A stretch of DNA of 6,797 bases from Thalassolituus sp. GTDB taxonomy: Bacteria > Pseudomonadota > Gammaproteobacteria > Pseudomonadales > Oceanobacteraceae. This document shows positions 1 to 5,883 of this stretch, in pieces. The position numbers and the translations under genes are program-made. How positions within the stretch are numbered: the stretch's first letter is position 1; each line of letters opens with the position of its first letter. Where the stretch lies: positions 3,724 through 10,520 of the forward strand of contig JARGOI010000056.1 in NCBI GenBank assembly GCA_029212275.1, read 5' to 3'. The notes beneath the pieces are model-generated. The model saw only the letters and a list, made by a program, of their open reading frames with translations, was not told where the DNA came from and did no database searches.

Positions 1-1874
1 TCTTGTCCAGTTAAACGAATGTTGTAACCCTGTTCAACCAAGGTTCCGTAGGCCATAGTTTCGGCAAAGCCCCAATTGATGGGTAATGCACCCGCAGCCA
101 TTTTGCGACGGTCTTCTAAAATTTTGCCGACTTGGCGCTGCACTTCAAACCCGTCTGGGACTTCCTGCAGTTTCATCGCCAGTTCTTGCAGTTTTTTCAA
201 TTCGTAACGAGTATCGGCACGCGTGGTCCACTCGTGTCCGATGAAGGGCGACCAGTCAACGAAAAGCTCAGAGTTAGGTTCTTTGACCAAACTCTTAAGC
301 ACGTGCAACCCTTGATCCAGCGCTTCGCGATAGTCTTCTTCGAGTTGCTTACTTTCTTGATCGGTTAATACGCTTTCACCCACTAAAGTCTGCGCGTAAA
401 TTTGGCGCGTCGTCGGATGACTCTTAATTTTGGCGTACATCATTGGCTGTGTGCCAGATGGTTCATCTGCTTCGTTGTGACCACGACGACGATAGCAAAC
501 CATGTCGATCACAACGTCTTTACGAAATTCGTTGCGGTAATCCACCGCCAATTGCGTCACAAACAACACCGCTTCTGGATCGTCACCGTTGACGTGCAAA
601 ATCGGTGCTTCGATCATTTTAGCCACGTCGGTACAGTATTCGGTCGAACGCGTGTCTTCGCGACGAGAAGTAGTAAAACCGACTTGGTTGTTGATTACGA
701 TGTGAATCGTGCCACCGGTTTTGTAAGCGCGGGTTTGTGACATCTGGAAGGTTTCCATCACCACGCCCTGACCTGCAAAAGCTGCGTCACCGTGAATACT
801 CACAGGCACTACTTTTTCGCCAGTCTTATCATTACGACGATCTTGACGCGCGCGCACTGAGCCTTCGACCACAGGCGATACGATTTCTAAGTGAGACGGG
901 TTAAACGCCAGCGCCATGTGCACTTCGCCACCGGGAGTCATCACATTAGATGAAAAGCCTTGGTGATATTTTACATCGCCATGGGATTGATATTCGGCTT
1001 TACCGTCAAATTCGTTAAACAGGTCGGAGGTCTTTTTACCCAAGGTGTTGATCAGGGTATTGAGGCGACCACGGTGCGCCATGCCAATCACAATTTCTTT
1101 GGCGCCATAGGTGCCACTGCGTTGAATCAACTCATCCATTAATGGAATTAAGCTTTCGCCACCTTCCAAACCAAAACGCTTAACGCCGGGATAACGCGAG
1201 CCAAGGTATTTTTCTAACCCTTCGGCGGCGGTTAAACGTTCGAGCAAATGCATTTTAATTTCTTTGCCAAACTTGGGATGCGAACGCACGCTTTCTAAGC
1301 GTTGTTGAAACCAGCGTTGCTCGGCGGTGTTAACAATGTGCATGTACTCAGCACCAATGGTGCTGCAATAGGTTGTTTCTAGGGTATCAATCATGTCTTT
1401 CAGCGTGGCTTCGTTGCGACCAACGAATAAATTACCTGTCTGAAACTTAGTATCTAAGTCGTACGGCTTAAGACCATGAAATTCTAGTGTTAAATCGGGT
1501 ACCGATTCACGCGGCATTAATTCTAGTGGATCAAGTTTGGCGTGCTGATGGCCACGACTGCGATACGCGTTGATGAGCTGGAGAACTTTAACTTGTTTGC
1601 GTTCGTGATCGGAACTGACTGGCGCATCTAAGACACTGACGCCGCGTCGTTGGTTACGAGAAATATGAAGAAACTGTTCACGAATCGGCTTGTGGGGGGT
1701 GTCGACTGTGTTGACATCGTCGATACGGGGGAGTTTGTCGAAGTAGTTACGCCATTCTTCTGGCACTTCATTTGGATCGGAAAGATAGGTTTCGAAAAGT
1801 TCTTCGATGTAGGCAACGTTGCCTCCGGAGAGCTGTGAAGTACTCCAAAGTTGCGCCATTGTTTGCTCGTGCAT
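1..1874 (-). CDS. sucA: 2-oxoglutarate dehydrogenase E1 component (partial, 3' end off window)
   Basis: Thiamine-diphosphate-dependent E1 subunit of the cytoplasmic 2-oxoglutarate dehydrogenase complex. It decarboxylates 2-oxoglutarate and passes the succinyl group to the E2 lipoyl domain (SucB). About 624 codons are visible of roughly 930-945 usual, and I read the frame without a stop in every segment checked. The N-terminal segment has LSGGN (residues 15-19) and PEEWRNYF (38-45), typical of the E1 N-terminal region. MAHRGR (265-270), KYHQGFSS (302-309) and VHMALAFNPSH (318-328) carry the equivalents of the E. coli substrate-pocket histidines, at H267, H304 and H319. GDAAFAGQG (362-370) through INNQVGF (394-400) is the ThDP/Mg motif. 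The visible part ends as the second transketolase-like domain begins (AETMAYGTLVEQGY). The ATG at 1874 is chosen over Met6 because AGGGTG lies about 8 bases upstream and Pseudomonas SucA aligns from this Met. It has its own leader and candidate promoter, 262 bases after sdhB. Confidence 0.97.
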   Translation of the reverse strand, partial: MHEQTMAQLWSTSQLSGGNVAYIEELFETYLSDPNEVPEEWRNYFDKLPRIDDVNTVDTPHKPIREQFLHISRNQRRGVSVLDAPVSSDHERKQVKVLQLINAYRSRGHQHAKLDPLELMPRESVPDLTLEFHGLKPYDLDTKFQTGNLFVGRNEATLKDMIDTLETTYCSTIGAEYMHIVNTAEQRWFQQRLESVRSHPKFGKEIKMHLLERLTAAEGLEKYLGSRYPGVKRFGLEGGESLIPLMDELIQRSGTYGAKEIVIGMAHRGRLNTLINTLGKKTSDLFNEFDGKAEYQSHGDVKYHQGFSSNVMTPGGEVHMALAFNPSHLEIVSPVVEGSVRARQDRRNDKTGEKVVPVSIHGDAAFAGQGVVMETFQMSQTRAYKTGGTIHIVINNQVGFTTSRREDTRSTEYCTDVAKMIEAPILHVNGDDPEAVLFVTQLAVDYRNEFRKDVVIDMVCYRRRGHNEADEPSGTQPMMYAKIKSHPTTRQIYAQTLVGESVLTDQESKQLEEDYREALDQGLHVLKSLVKEPNSELFVDWSPFIGHEWTTRADTRYELKKLQELAMKLQEVPDGFEVQRQVGKILEDRRKMAAGALPINWGFAETMAYGTLVEQGYNIRLTGQ

Positions 1875-1878
1875 GTAC

Positions 1879-1911
1879 GACACCCTGTTGAATGCATAAA
1901 CGAGGGATGTC
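1879..1911 (-). promoter_or_regulatory. Hairpin sequestering the sucA Shine-Dalgarno
   Basis: Directly upstream of the sucA ATG, GACACCCT (plus strand 1879-1886) is complementary to AGGGATGTC (1903-1911), apart from one bulged base at 1907. This gives an 8-bp stem with a 16-base loop. In the mRNA the 3' arm contains AGGGTG, the only evident Shine-Dalgarno for the start at 1874, so the folded form should mask the ribosome site. The pairing is seen directly; a role in translational control is inference. Confidence 0.5.
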
Positions 1912-1952
1912 ACCTACAGAGTGAATGCACCAACTCCAACACAAGGGAGGAA

Positions 1953-2012
1953 AGAGGGCCGATCGGATAGATCGCAAGGCCTCTGAGGCGACTCGGAGAT
2001 ACCCGACCCCTC
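1953..2012 (-). promoter_or_regulatory. Two tandem stem-loops in the sucA 5' leader
   Basis: Two adjacent nested inverted repeats fill the leader. In the upstream one, GAGG (plus 1985-1988) pairs with CCTC (2009-2012), and inside it TCGG (1993-1996) pairs with CCGA (2003-2006). In the downstream one, AGAGG (1953-1957) pairs with CCTCT (1980-1984), C1959 with G1979, and CGATC (1960-1964) with GATCG (1970-1974). Each is a GAGG...CCTC-closed hairpin with an inner stem. No T-run follows, so this is not an intrinsic terminator. If the candidate promoter is real, the pair begins within a few bases of the transcript start. It could be a cis-regulatory RNA or only a stabilising structure. Confidence 0.4.
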
Positions 2013-2023
2013 AAACTAAATCT

Positions 2024-2066
2024 AGCATAGCTAATAAATAATGCTTTGTGAGCTTTATTTTTACAA
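2024..2066 (-). promoter_or_regulatory. Candidate sigma70 promoter(s) for sucA
   Basis: Two overlapping candidates read toward sucA. The first is CTCACA (2047-2052), 17 bases, TATGCT (2024-2029). The second is TTGTAA (2061-2066), 17 bases, CATTAT (2038-2043). Each hexamer matches consensus at 4 of 6 positions. The region is AT-rich and lies just before the structured leader. E. coli also has a weak internal promoter before sucA, so a separate promoter is plausible, but the match is modest. Confidence 0.4.
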
Positions 2067-2080
2067 AATCTTAACGCAAG

Positions 2081-2100
2081 GGGGCTGTATGTCCAGCCCC
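2081..2100 (-). terminator. GC-rich hairpin after sdhB, possible weak terminator or 3'-end stabiliser
   Basis: GGGGCTG (2081-2087) and CAGCCCC (2094-2100) form a perfect 7-bp stem with a 6-base loop, 37 bases past the sdhB stop. On the minus-strand transcript the stem is followed by CTTGCGTTAAGATTTTG, whose T tract is delayed and interrupted. It is therefore a poor intrinsic terminator. It could end part of the sdhCDAB transcripts, or protect their 3' end while allowing read-through into sucA. Confidence 0.4.
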
Positions 2101-2112
2101 ACTTACGTCGTA

Positions 2113-2135
2113 TATCGTTTATTTATAAAACGATA
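2113..2135 (-). repeat. AT-rich inverted repeat abutting the sdhB stop codon
   Basis: TATCGTTT (2113-2120) and AAACGATA (2128-2135) are perfect 8-base arms around a 7-base loop. The repeat begins one base past the sdhB stop. It is AT-rich and has no T-run on the transcript side, so termination by this element alone is unlikely. With the GC-rich hairpin that follows it makes a double-hairpin 3' untranslated segment. Confidence 0.4.
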
Positions 2136-2136
2136 C

Positions 2137-2847
2137 CTAAACTTGCTGGGTCAACAACATGTTGCGGATGTGACCAATCGCTCGTGTGGGGTTCAGCCCT
2201 TTAGGGCAAACATTGACACAGTTCATAATCCCGCGGCAACGGAATACTGAAAACGGATCGCTCAAACCTGCCAAACGCTCTTGGGTTGAGGTATCACGTG
2301 TGTCTGCCAAAAAGCGATAGGCTTGCAACAAACCGGCAGGACCAACAAACTTGTCTGGGTTCCACCAGAACGATGGGCACGACGTTGAACAACATGCACA
2401 CAAAATGCACTCGTACAATCCGTCAAGCTTTTCACGCTCTTCTGGAGACTGCAGACGCTCAATCGCTGGCGCTGGTGTATTGTTAACCAAGAACGGCTTA
2501 ATTTTTTCGTATTGCTTGTAGAACAAGCCCATGTCGATAACTAAGTCACGAATCACTGGCATGCCTGGCAATGGACGCAGAACAAGTTTGTCCATTTTGC
2601 CTTTGGTGGCTTCCGAGATTGGCGTGATACATGCCAAACCGTTTTTGCCGTTAATGTTCATACCATCAGAGCCACAAACACCTTCGCGACAAGAACGACG
2701 ATATGCAACCGATACGTCGCCCTCTTTTACGAGGTTAAGTACATCCAGCACCATGACATCTTTTCCACCAGGGATAGTGATGTCGTAGTCTTGCATGTAA
2801 GGTGCTGCGTCCTTCTCTGGGTTGTAACGATAAATACTTACCTTCAT
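2137..2847 (-). CDS. sdhB: Succinate dehydrogenase iron-sulfur subunit
   Basis: Electron-transfer subunit of complex II on the cytoplasmic face of the inner membrane. It carries electrons from the SdhA flavin to quinone bound at SdhBCD. The protein has 236 residues against 238 in E. coli. The N-terminal [2Fe-2S] domain has RRSCREGVCGSDG, with ligands C53, C58, D61 and C73. The C-terminal domain has CILCACCSTSC (147-157) and the FRCRGIMNCVNVCP stretch. By family assignment C147, C150, C153 and C214 bind [4Fe-4S], and C157, C204 and C210 bind [3Fe-4S]. W162 matches the quinone-site tryptophan of E. coli. E. coli His207, next to a cluster cysteine, is Arg205 here, which I recall as normal for pseudomonads. 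A strong GGGGAG lies about 9 bases before the ATG, in the 18-base gap after sdhA. The stop is TAG. It is the last gene of sdhCDAB. Confidence 0.99.
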   Translation of the reverse strand: MKVSIYRYNPEKDAAPYMQDYDITIPGGKDVMVLDVLNLVKEGDVSVAYRRSCREGVCGSDGMNINGKNGLACITPISEATKGKMDKLVLRPLPGMPVIRDLVIDMGLFYKQYEKIKPFLVNNTPAPAIERLQSPEEREKLDGLYECILCACCSTSCPSFWWNPDKFVGPAGLLQAYRFLADTRDTSTQERLAGLSDPFSVFRCRGIMNCVNVCPKGLNPTRAIGHIRNMLLTQQV

Positions 2848-2865
2848 AGCAATACTCCCCGTCTC

Positions 2866-4638
2866 TTAGTAGGTACGAATCTTAGGTGCGAATGGTTCTA
2901 CCGTCTTCGGAGAAAAATTCACTGCACGCTTTTTCAACGTTGTCGTACCGGGGAAATAGAGAGAGTGGCATAACCAGTTCTCATCATCGCGCTCGGTGAA
3001 ATCGTTGCGTGCGTGGGCACCGCGAGATTCTTTACGTTCGAACGCAGCAATCGCCGTGGCGTAAGCTGTTTCAAACAAGTTGTCTAATTCAAGAGCTTCA
3101 ATACGCGCTGTGTTGAATGCACCGCTCTTATCTTCCAGAACGGTGTTCTTAACGCGCTTGCCGATTTCATCCAGCAATTGAAGACCTTTTTCCATGCTTG
3201 GACCTTCGCGGAATACGCCAAAGTATAACTGCATGGTTTTTTGCAGATCGGCACGAACAGCGGCCACTGCTTCGCCTTTAGTGGTGTTGTTCAAACGCTC
3301 GAGACGAGCCATGGCACGTTGAATGTCTTCTTCTGATGCAGTTTCTGACTCAAAACCGTCTTTAAAGTTCTTCTCAACTTGCAAGCCAACTGCACGGCCA
3401 AAGACCACCAAGTCAAGCAGTGAGTTACCGCCCAAACGGTTAGCACCGTGAACCGATACACAGGCTATTTCGCCTGCGGCATACAAGCCTTCGATGATCA
3501 CGTCGTTGCCGTGTTCGTCAACCGTCAAAGCCTGTCCACCGATATTGGTAGGAATACCACCCATCATATAGTGACAAGTTGGCACTACTGGAATTGGCTC
3601 TTTTACTGGGTCGGCGTGTGCGAAGGTACGAGATAATTCAAGAATACCTGGCAATTTAGCGTTCAGCGTTTCTTCACCTAGGTGATCTAACTTCAAGAAC
3701 ACATGGTCGCCGTTTTCACCACAACCACGGCCTTCTAGAATTTCCAGAACCATCGAGCGTGCAACTACGTCACGACCCGCAAGGTCCTTTGCGTTTGGAG
3801 CGTAGCGCTCCATAAAGCGTTCGCCGTCTTTGTTGATCAGGTAACCACCTTCACCACGACAACCTTCTGTTACCAATGTACCTGCGCCAGCAATACCCGT
3901 TGGGTGGAACTGCCACATTTCCATGTCTTGCATGGGTACACCAGCTCGCATTGCCATACCTACACCGTCGCCGGTATTGATAAGAGCGTTGGTAGTCGAT
4001 TGATAAATACGACCCGCACCGCCAGTCGCCAATACTGTGGCTTTCGCTTTAATGTAAACCGCTTCACCCGATTCGATATCGAGCGCGATAACACCAGCGA
4101 TTTGACCTTTACCGTTTTTCACTAGATCGACCGCATACCATTCATTTAAGAAGGTCGTGCCGCCTTTCAAATTGCCTTGGTACAAGGCGTGAAGTAACGC
4201 GTGACCGGTACGGTCAGCAGCGGCACAAGTTCGCGCTGCCTGAGTTGGATTGTCTGGACCTTTAGACTGACCACCGAATGGACGCTGATAAATACGACCT
4301 TCTTCGGTACGAGAGAAAGGCAGACCCATGTGCTCTAGCTCGAACACCGCTTGTGGGCCAACAGAACACATGTATTCGATCGCGTCTTGGTCACCGATGT
4401 AATCGGAACCCTTGACGGTATCGTACATGTGCCAGCGCCAATCATCATTGGGATCAGCAGATGCAATCGCACAAGTGATACCGCCTTGAGCAGACACAGT
4501 GTGCGAACGCGTTGGAAATACTTTAGTAACACAAGCGGTTTTAATACCTGCTTCTGTTAATTGCAGTGCAGCACGCATGCCCGCACCACCACCACCAATT
4601 ACGATGGCATCAAACGACATAGTTCTGACTTTATTCAT
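2866..4638 (-). CDS. sdhA: Succinate dehydrogenase flavoprotein subunit
   Basis: Catalytic subunit of complex II. It oxidises succinate to fumarate using covalently bound FAD and passes electrons to SdhB. It has 590 residues, the usual length. GGGGAGMRAA (15-24) is the dinucleotide-binding motif. H46 in FPTRSHTVSAQGG is the covalent flavin histidine. Active-site residues are present by family alignment: H245 in WQFHPTGIAG, R289 in LAGRDVVARS, H356 in PTCHYMMGG and R401 in HGANRLGGNS. The C-terminal helical domain and the ESRGAHAR segment near the end are intact. The ATG at 4638 is preferred over Met7 because GGAG lies about 10 bases upstream and Pseudomonas SdhA has a matching short N-terminal extension (RT-x-S-x-DAI). 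Only 3 bases separate it from the sdhD stop, implying coupled translation. Confidence 0.99.
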   Translation of the reverse strand: MNKVRTMSFDAIVIGGGGAGMRAALQLTEAGIKTACVTKVFPTRSHTVSAQGGITCAIASADPNDDWRWHMYDTVKGSDYIGDQDAIEYMCSVGPQAVFELEHMGLPFSRTEEGRIYQRPFGGQSKGPDNPTQAARTCAAADRTGHALLHALYQGNLKGGTTFLNEWYAVDLVKNGKGQIAGVIALDIESGEAVYIKAKATVLATGGAGRIYQSTTNALINTGDGVGMAMRAGVPMQDMEMWQFHPTGIAGAGTLVTEGCRGEGGYLINKDGERFMERYAPNAKDLAGRDVVARSMVLEILEGRGCGENGDHVFLKLDHLGEETLNAKLPGILELSRTFAHADPVKEPIPVVPTCHYMMGGIPTNIGGQALTVDEHGNDVIIEGLYAAGEIACVSVHGANRLGGNSLLDLVVFGRAVGLQVEKNFKDGFESETASEEDIQRAMARLERLNNTTKGEAVAAVRADLQKTMQLYFGVFREGPSMEKGLQLLDEIGKRVKNTVLEDKSGAFNTARIEALELDNLFETAYATAIAAFERKESRGAHARNDFTERDDENWLCHSLYFPGTTTLKKRAVNFSPKTVEPFAPKIRTY

Positions 4639-4641
4639 AGC

Positions 4642-4992
4642 TTAAACGCTCCACAGAATGTCGATTCCCCAAACCAAGTATGCAAACAAGAAAATGGCGC
4701 ACACTAGCTGGAACAAGAAACGGAGGGCAGTCGATTGTGCTAGGTAATCAGTGGCAATTGTCCACATACCCACCCAAGCGTGACCACAGATGGAAATCAA
4801 TGCGGCCAGACTGAAGATTTTCATCCACGTTTGCGAGAACAAACCTTGCCATTGAGCATATTGCATATCCGGTGTAGCAATAACAAAGCCGAATAAGAAC
4901 AAGGTGTAAACTGCCAACACCACTGCTGTCGTGCGTTGGATGATCCAATCGTATAAACCACTACGACCTAGATTTGTAACACTGTTTACCAT
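4642..4992 (-). CDS. sdhD: Succinate dehydrogenase membrane anchor subunit (cytochrome b556, small)
   Basis: One of two hydrophobic subunits that anchor SdhAB to the inner membrane and build the heme b and quinone sites. It has 116 residues, close to the 115 of E. coli. Three membrane segments are evident, at about 17-39, 57-79 and 89-113. LGRSGLYDWI (8-17) is the conserved N-terminal motif. HAWVGMW (71-77) contains H71, at the E. coli H71 position. D82-Y83 matches the E. coli pair near the quinone, with Y83 contacting it. Its ATG overlaps the sdhC stop in ATGGTAA, a 7-base overlap with no classical Shine-Dalgarno, so initiation probably depends on ribosomes finishing sdhC. sdhA follows after 3 bases. 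Confidence 0.97.
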   Translation of the reverse strand: MVNSVTNLGRSGLYDWIIQRTTAVVLAVYTLFLFGFVIATPDMQYAQWQGLFSQTWMKIFSLAALISICGHAWVGMWTIATDYLAQSTALRFLFQLVCAIFLFAYLVWGIDILWSV

Positions 4993-5360
4993 ACCCAGAC
5001 CCCCGCTAGAATAATGACGATGGCGCCAGCGATTAATGTAATGATTGCGCCTAAGTGGCCGCTTTCTTTACTTTCACCAATACCCATATCCATCAACAGG
5101 TGTTTGACGCCTGCAATAATGTGATAACCCAGAGCTGACAAAATGCCCCAAGTAATAAGTTTCACCCATACTCCGTCAAAAGCTGCTTTCAATTCCGCAA
5201 AAGATGATTCAGATTCTAGTGATGACGCCAACGCGCAAAGCATAAATGCAACGGCAAAAAATAAGGCAAAACCAGAAATGCGGTGAAGAATAGAAGCTTT
5301 CGCCGGCAGTGGGAGCTCAATCGTAGTCAGATCCAGATTTTTAGGTCTATTGCTATTCAC
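4986..5360 (-). CDS. sdhC: Succinate dehydrogenase cytochrome b556 subunit
   Basis: Large membrane-anchor subunit of complex II, holding heme b and the quinone together with SdhD. It has 124 residues against 129 in E. coli. RPKNLDL (5-11) and SILHRISG (23-30) are signature motifs; S23 and R27 match the E. coli quinone-site Ser27 and Arg31. YHIIAGVKHLLMD (79-91) carries H80, the expected heme ligand, and H87. Three membrane segments lie at about 24-46, 66-86 and 103-123. The start is GTG and is forced: the frame has TGA two codons upstream (GCC lies between) and no Met until residue 40. In E. coli the aligned residue is an internal valine. The Shine-Dalgarno is weak, GAGAG about 12 bases away. 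It is the first gene of sdhCDAB, about 109 bases after the predicted transcript start. Confidence 0.96.
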   Translation of the reverse strand: MNSNRPKNLDLTTIELPLPAKASILHRISGFALFFAVAFMLCALASSLESESSFAELKAAFDGVWVKLITWGILSALGYHIIAGVKHLLMDMGIGESKESGHLGAIITLIAGAIVIILAGVWVW

Positions 5361-5431
5361 GGCTCAATTACACTCTCATGTGGGCTCAGGTCACCGGAGG
5401 ACCGGGCTAAGCGCAGGCTGAAAAGAAAATA

Positions 5432-5465
5432 CTCGAAGTATGTACAAGTCTTGTATAAGTTCGAG
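5432..5465 (-). repeat. 34-bp imperfect inverted repeat in the sdhC 5' leader
   Basis: CTCGAA (5432-5437) pairs with TTCGAG (5460-5465). Inside, TGTACAAG (5441-5448) pairs with CTTGTATA (5450-5457), with one G-T wobble and a single central base; a small internal loop separates the two parts. It starts about 4 bases after the predicted sdh transcript start. It could be a repressor operator, or an RNA hairpin followed by the T-rich stretch TATTTTCTTTTC, resembling an attenuator. The repeat is seen directly; either role is inference. Confidence 0.55.
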
Positions 5466-5475
5466 GTTGCGTCAA

Positions 5476-5504
5476 ATTATAAGGACTGGCGGCCAATATT
5501 ACAA
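5476..5504 (-). promoter_or_regulatory. Sigma70-type promoter for sdhCDAB
   Basis: TTGTAA (5499-5504), a 17-base spacer and a perfect TATAAT (5476-5481) read toward sdhC. The -35 matches consensus at 4 of 6 positions. The predicted transcript start is near 5469, giving a leader of about 109 bases. It is the best promoter-like match upstream of the operon. Confidence 0.7.
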
Positions 5505-5584
5505 ATGGCTGAAGCTTAAATTAGGTAGTTTTATGTACTATTTGCGTTGGTTTAGGAAAAATCACCAATAATAAATGCATAACA

Positions 5585-5598
5585 TTGAGAGCGATCAA
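5585..5598. promoter_or_regulatory. Candidate FNR/ANR box between the divergent promoters
   Basis: TTGAGAGCGATCAA matches the FNR/ANR consensus TTGATNNNNATCAA at 9 of 10 defined positions, and the outer A and T are also symmetric. Its centre lies about 122 bases upstream of the predicted sdh start and about 83 upstream of the predicted gltA start. Oxygen-dependent control of sdh and gltA is established in E. coli, so a shared site here makes sense, although both distances are long for direct contact with polymerase. Confidence 0.45.
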
Positions 5599-5640
5599 TA
5601 CTTGACTCTGAGAAAGTTCGCTGTTTGGACTGACAGGTAA

Positions 5641-5668
5641 TTGACAAACAGAATGCAGAATCTATAGT
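5641..5668 (+). promoter_or_regulatory. Sigma70-type promoter for gltA
   Basis: A perfect TTGACA (5641-5646), a 16-base spacer and TATAGT (5663-5668, 5 of 6) read toward gltA. The predicted start is near 5675, leaving a leader of about 209 bases, which is long. A weaker candidate, TTGGGA (5818-5823), 18 bases, TGTATT (5842-5847), could give a shorter second transcript. Confidence 0.65.
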
Positions 5669-5790
5669 TGGCTGCTTCCGTGTGTCGAGTTCGGTGATAA
5701 AAGTACTTTCCCGCGAAACGGATCCACACCCTCGGTTATTTGCAGATTTTTTTTGTGATTCTGTAATATGATTGAAAATCTAAGAAAAAT

Positions 5791-5811
5791 GGTCACTTAT
5801 TTGTGGTCACT
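5791..5811. repeat. GGTCACT direct repeat in the gltA leader
   Basis: GGTCACT occurs at 5791-5797 and again at 5805-5811, a 14-base period. A third GGTCAC lies at 5389-5394, upstream of sdhC. The spacing could suit a protein binding one face of DNA, but the repeat is short and could be chance. Confidence 0.3.
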
Positions 5812-5883
5812 CAGTATTTGGGAATGCAGTGTTAATTGCGCTGTATTCAGAGGTATTCACCAGAGAGCAGGAGGCCTATTTTC

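Larger units (their letters stand above)
5361..5883. other. Divergent sdhC-gltA intergenic region
   Basis: These 523 bases separate two divergent TCA-cycle transcription units. I see no convincing gene. The open frame crossing from sdhC has no recognisable family features and no clear ribosome site. The region holds the two sigma70-like promoters, an FNR/ANR-like box, an inverted repeat at the sdh start site and a GGTCACT direct repeat before gltA, each listed separately. An eight-T run at 5747-5754 has no GC-rich stem next to it. Confidence 0.8.

Noticed and set aside
132..1142. Several plus-strand open frames opposite sucA
   Set aside because: They lie antisense to a clear SucA reading frame with family motifs throughout; they are shadows of its codon use.
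1979..1989. Perfect odd palindrome GCCTCTGAGGC in the sucA leader
   Set aside because: A one-base loop cannot form an RNA hairpin; its arms are better explained as parts of the two neighbouring stem-loops.
2041..2250. Plus-strand open frame starting in the sdhB-sucA gap
   Set aside because: It runs into the antisense of sdhB, has no good ribosome site and crosses both hairpins; no support as a gene.
5283..5519. Plus-strand open frame of 78 codons crossing the sdhC start
   Set aside because: It overlaps the sdhC coding start and the sdh promoter on the opposite strand, has no clear ribosome site and its translation has no recognisable features.
5747..5754. Eight-T run as an intrinsic terminator or attenuator before gltA
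   Set aside because: The bases just before it contain only a 3-bp CCG/CGG stem some 25 bases away; no GC-rich stem abuts the run.
5754..5769. CRP-like half site TGTGA upstream of gltA
   Set aside because: The second half (AATAT) does not resemble TCACA, so only one half site is present.
5830..5838. ArcA-like element TGTTAATTG just before gltA
   Set aside because: Only a single repeat is visible; ArcA sites normally contain two or more direct repeats, and the organism may lack Arc.
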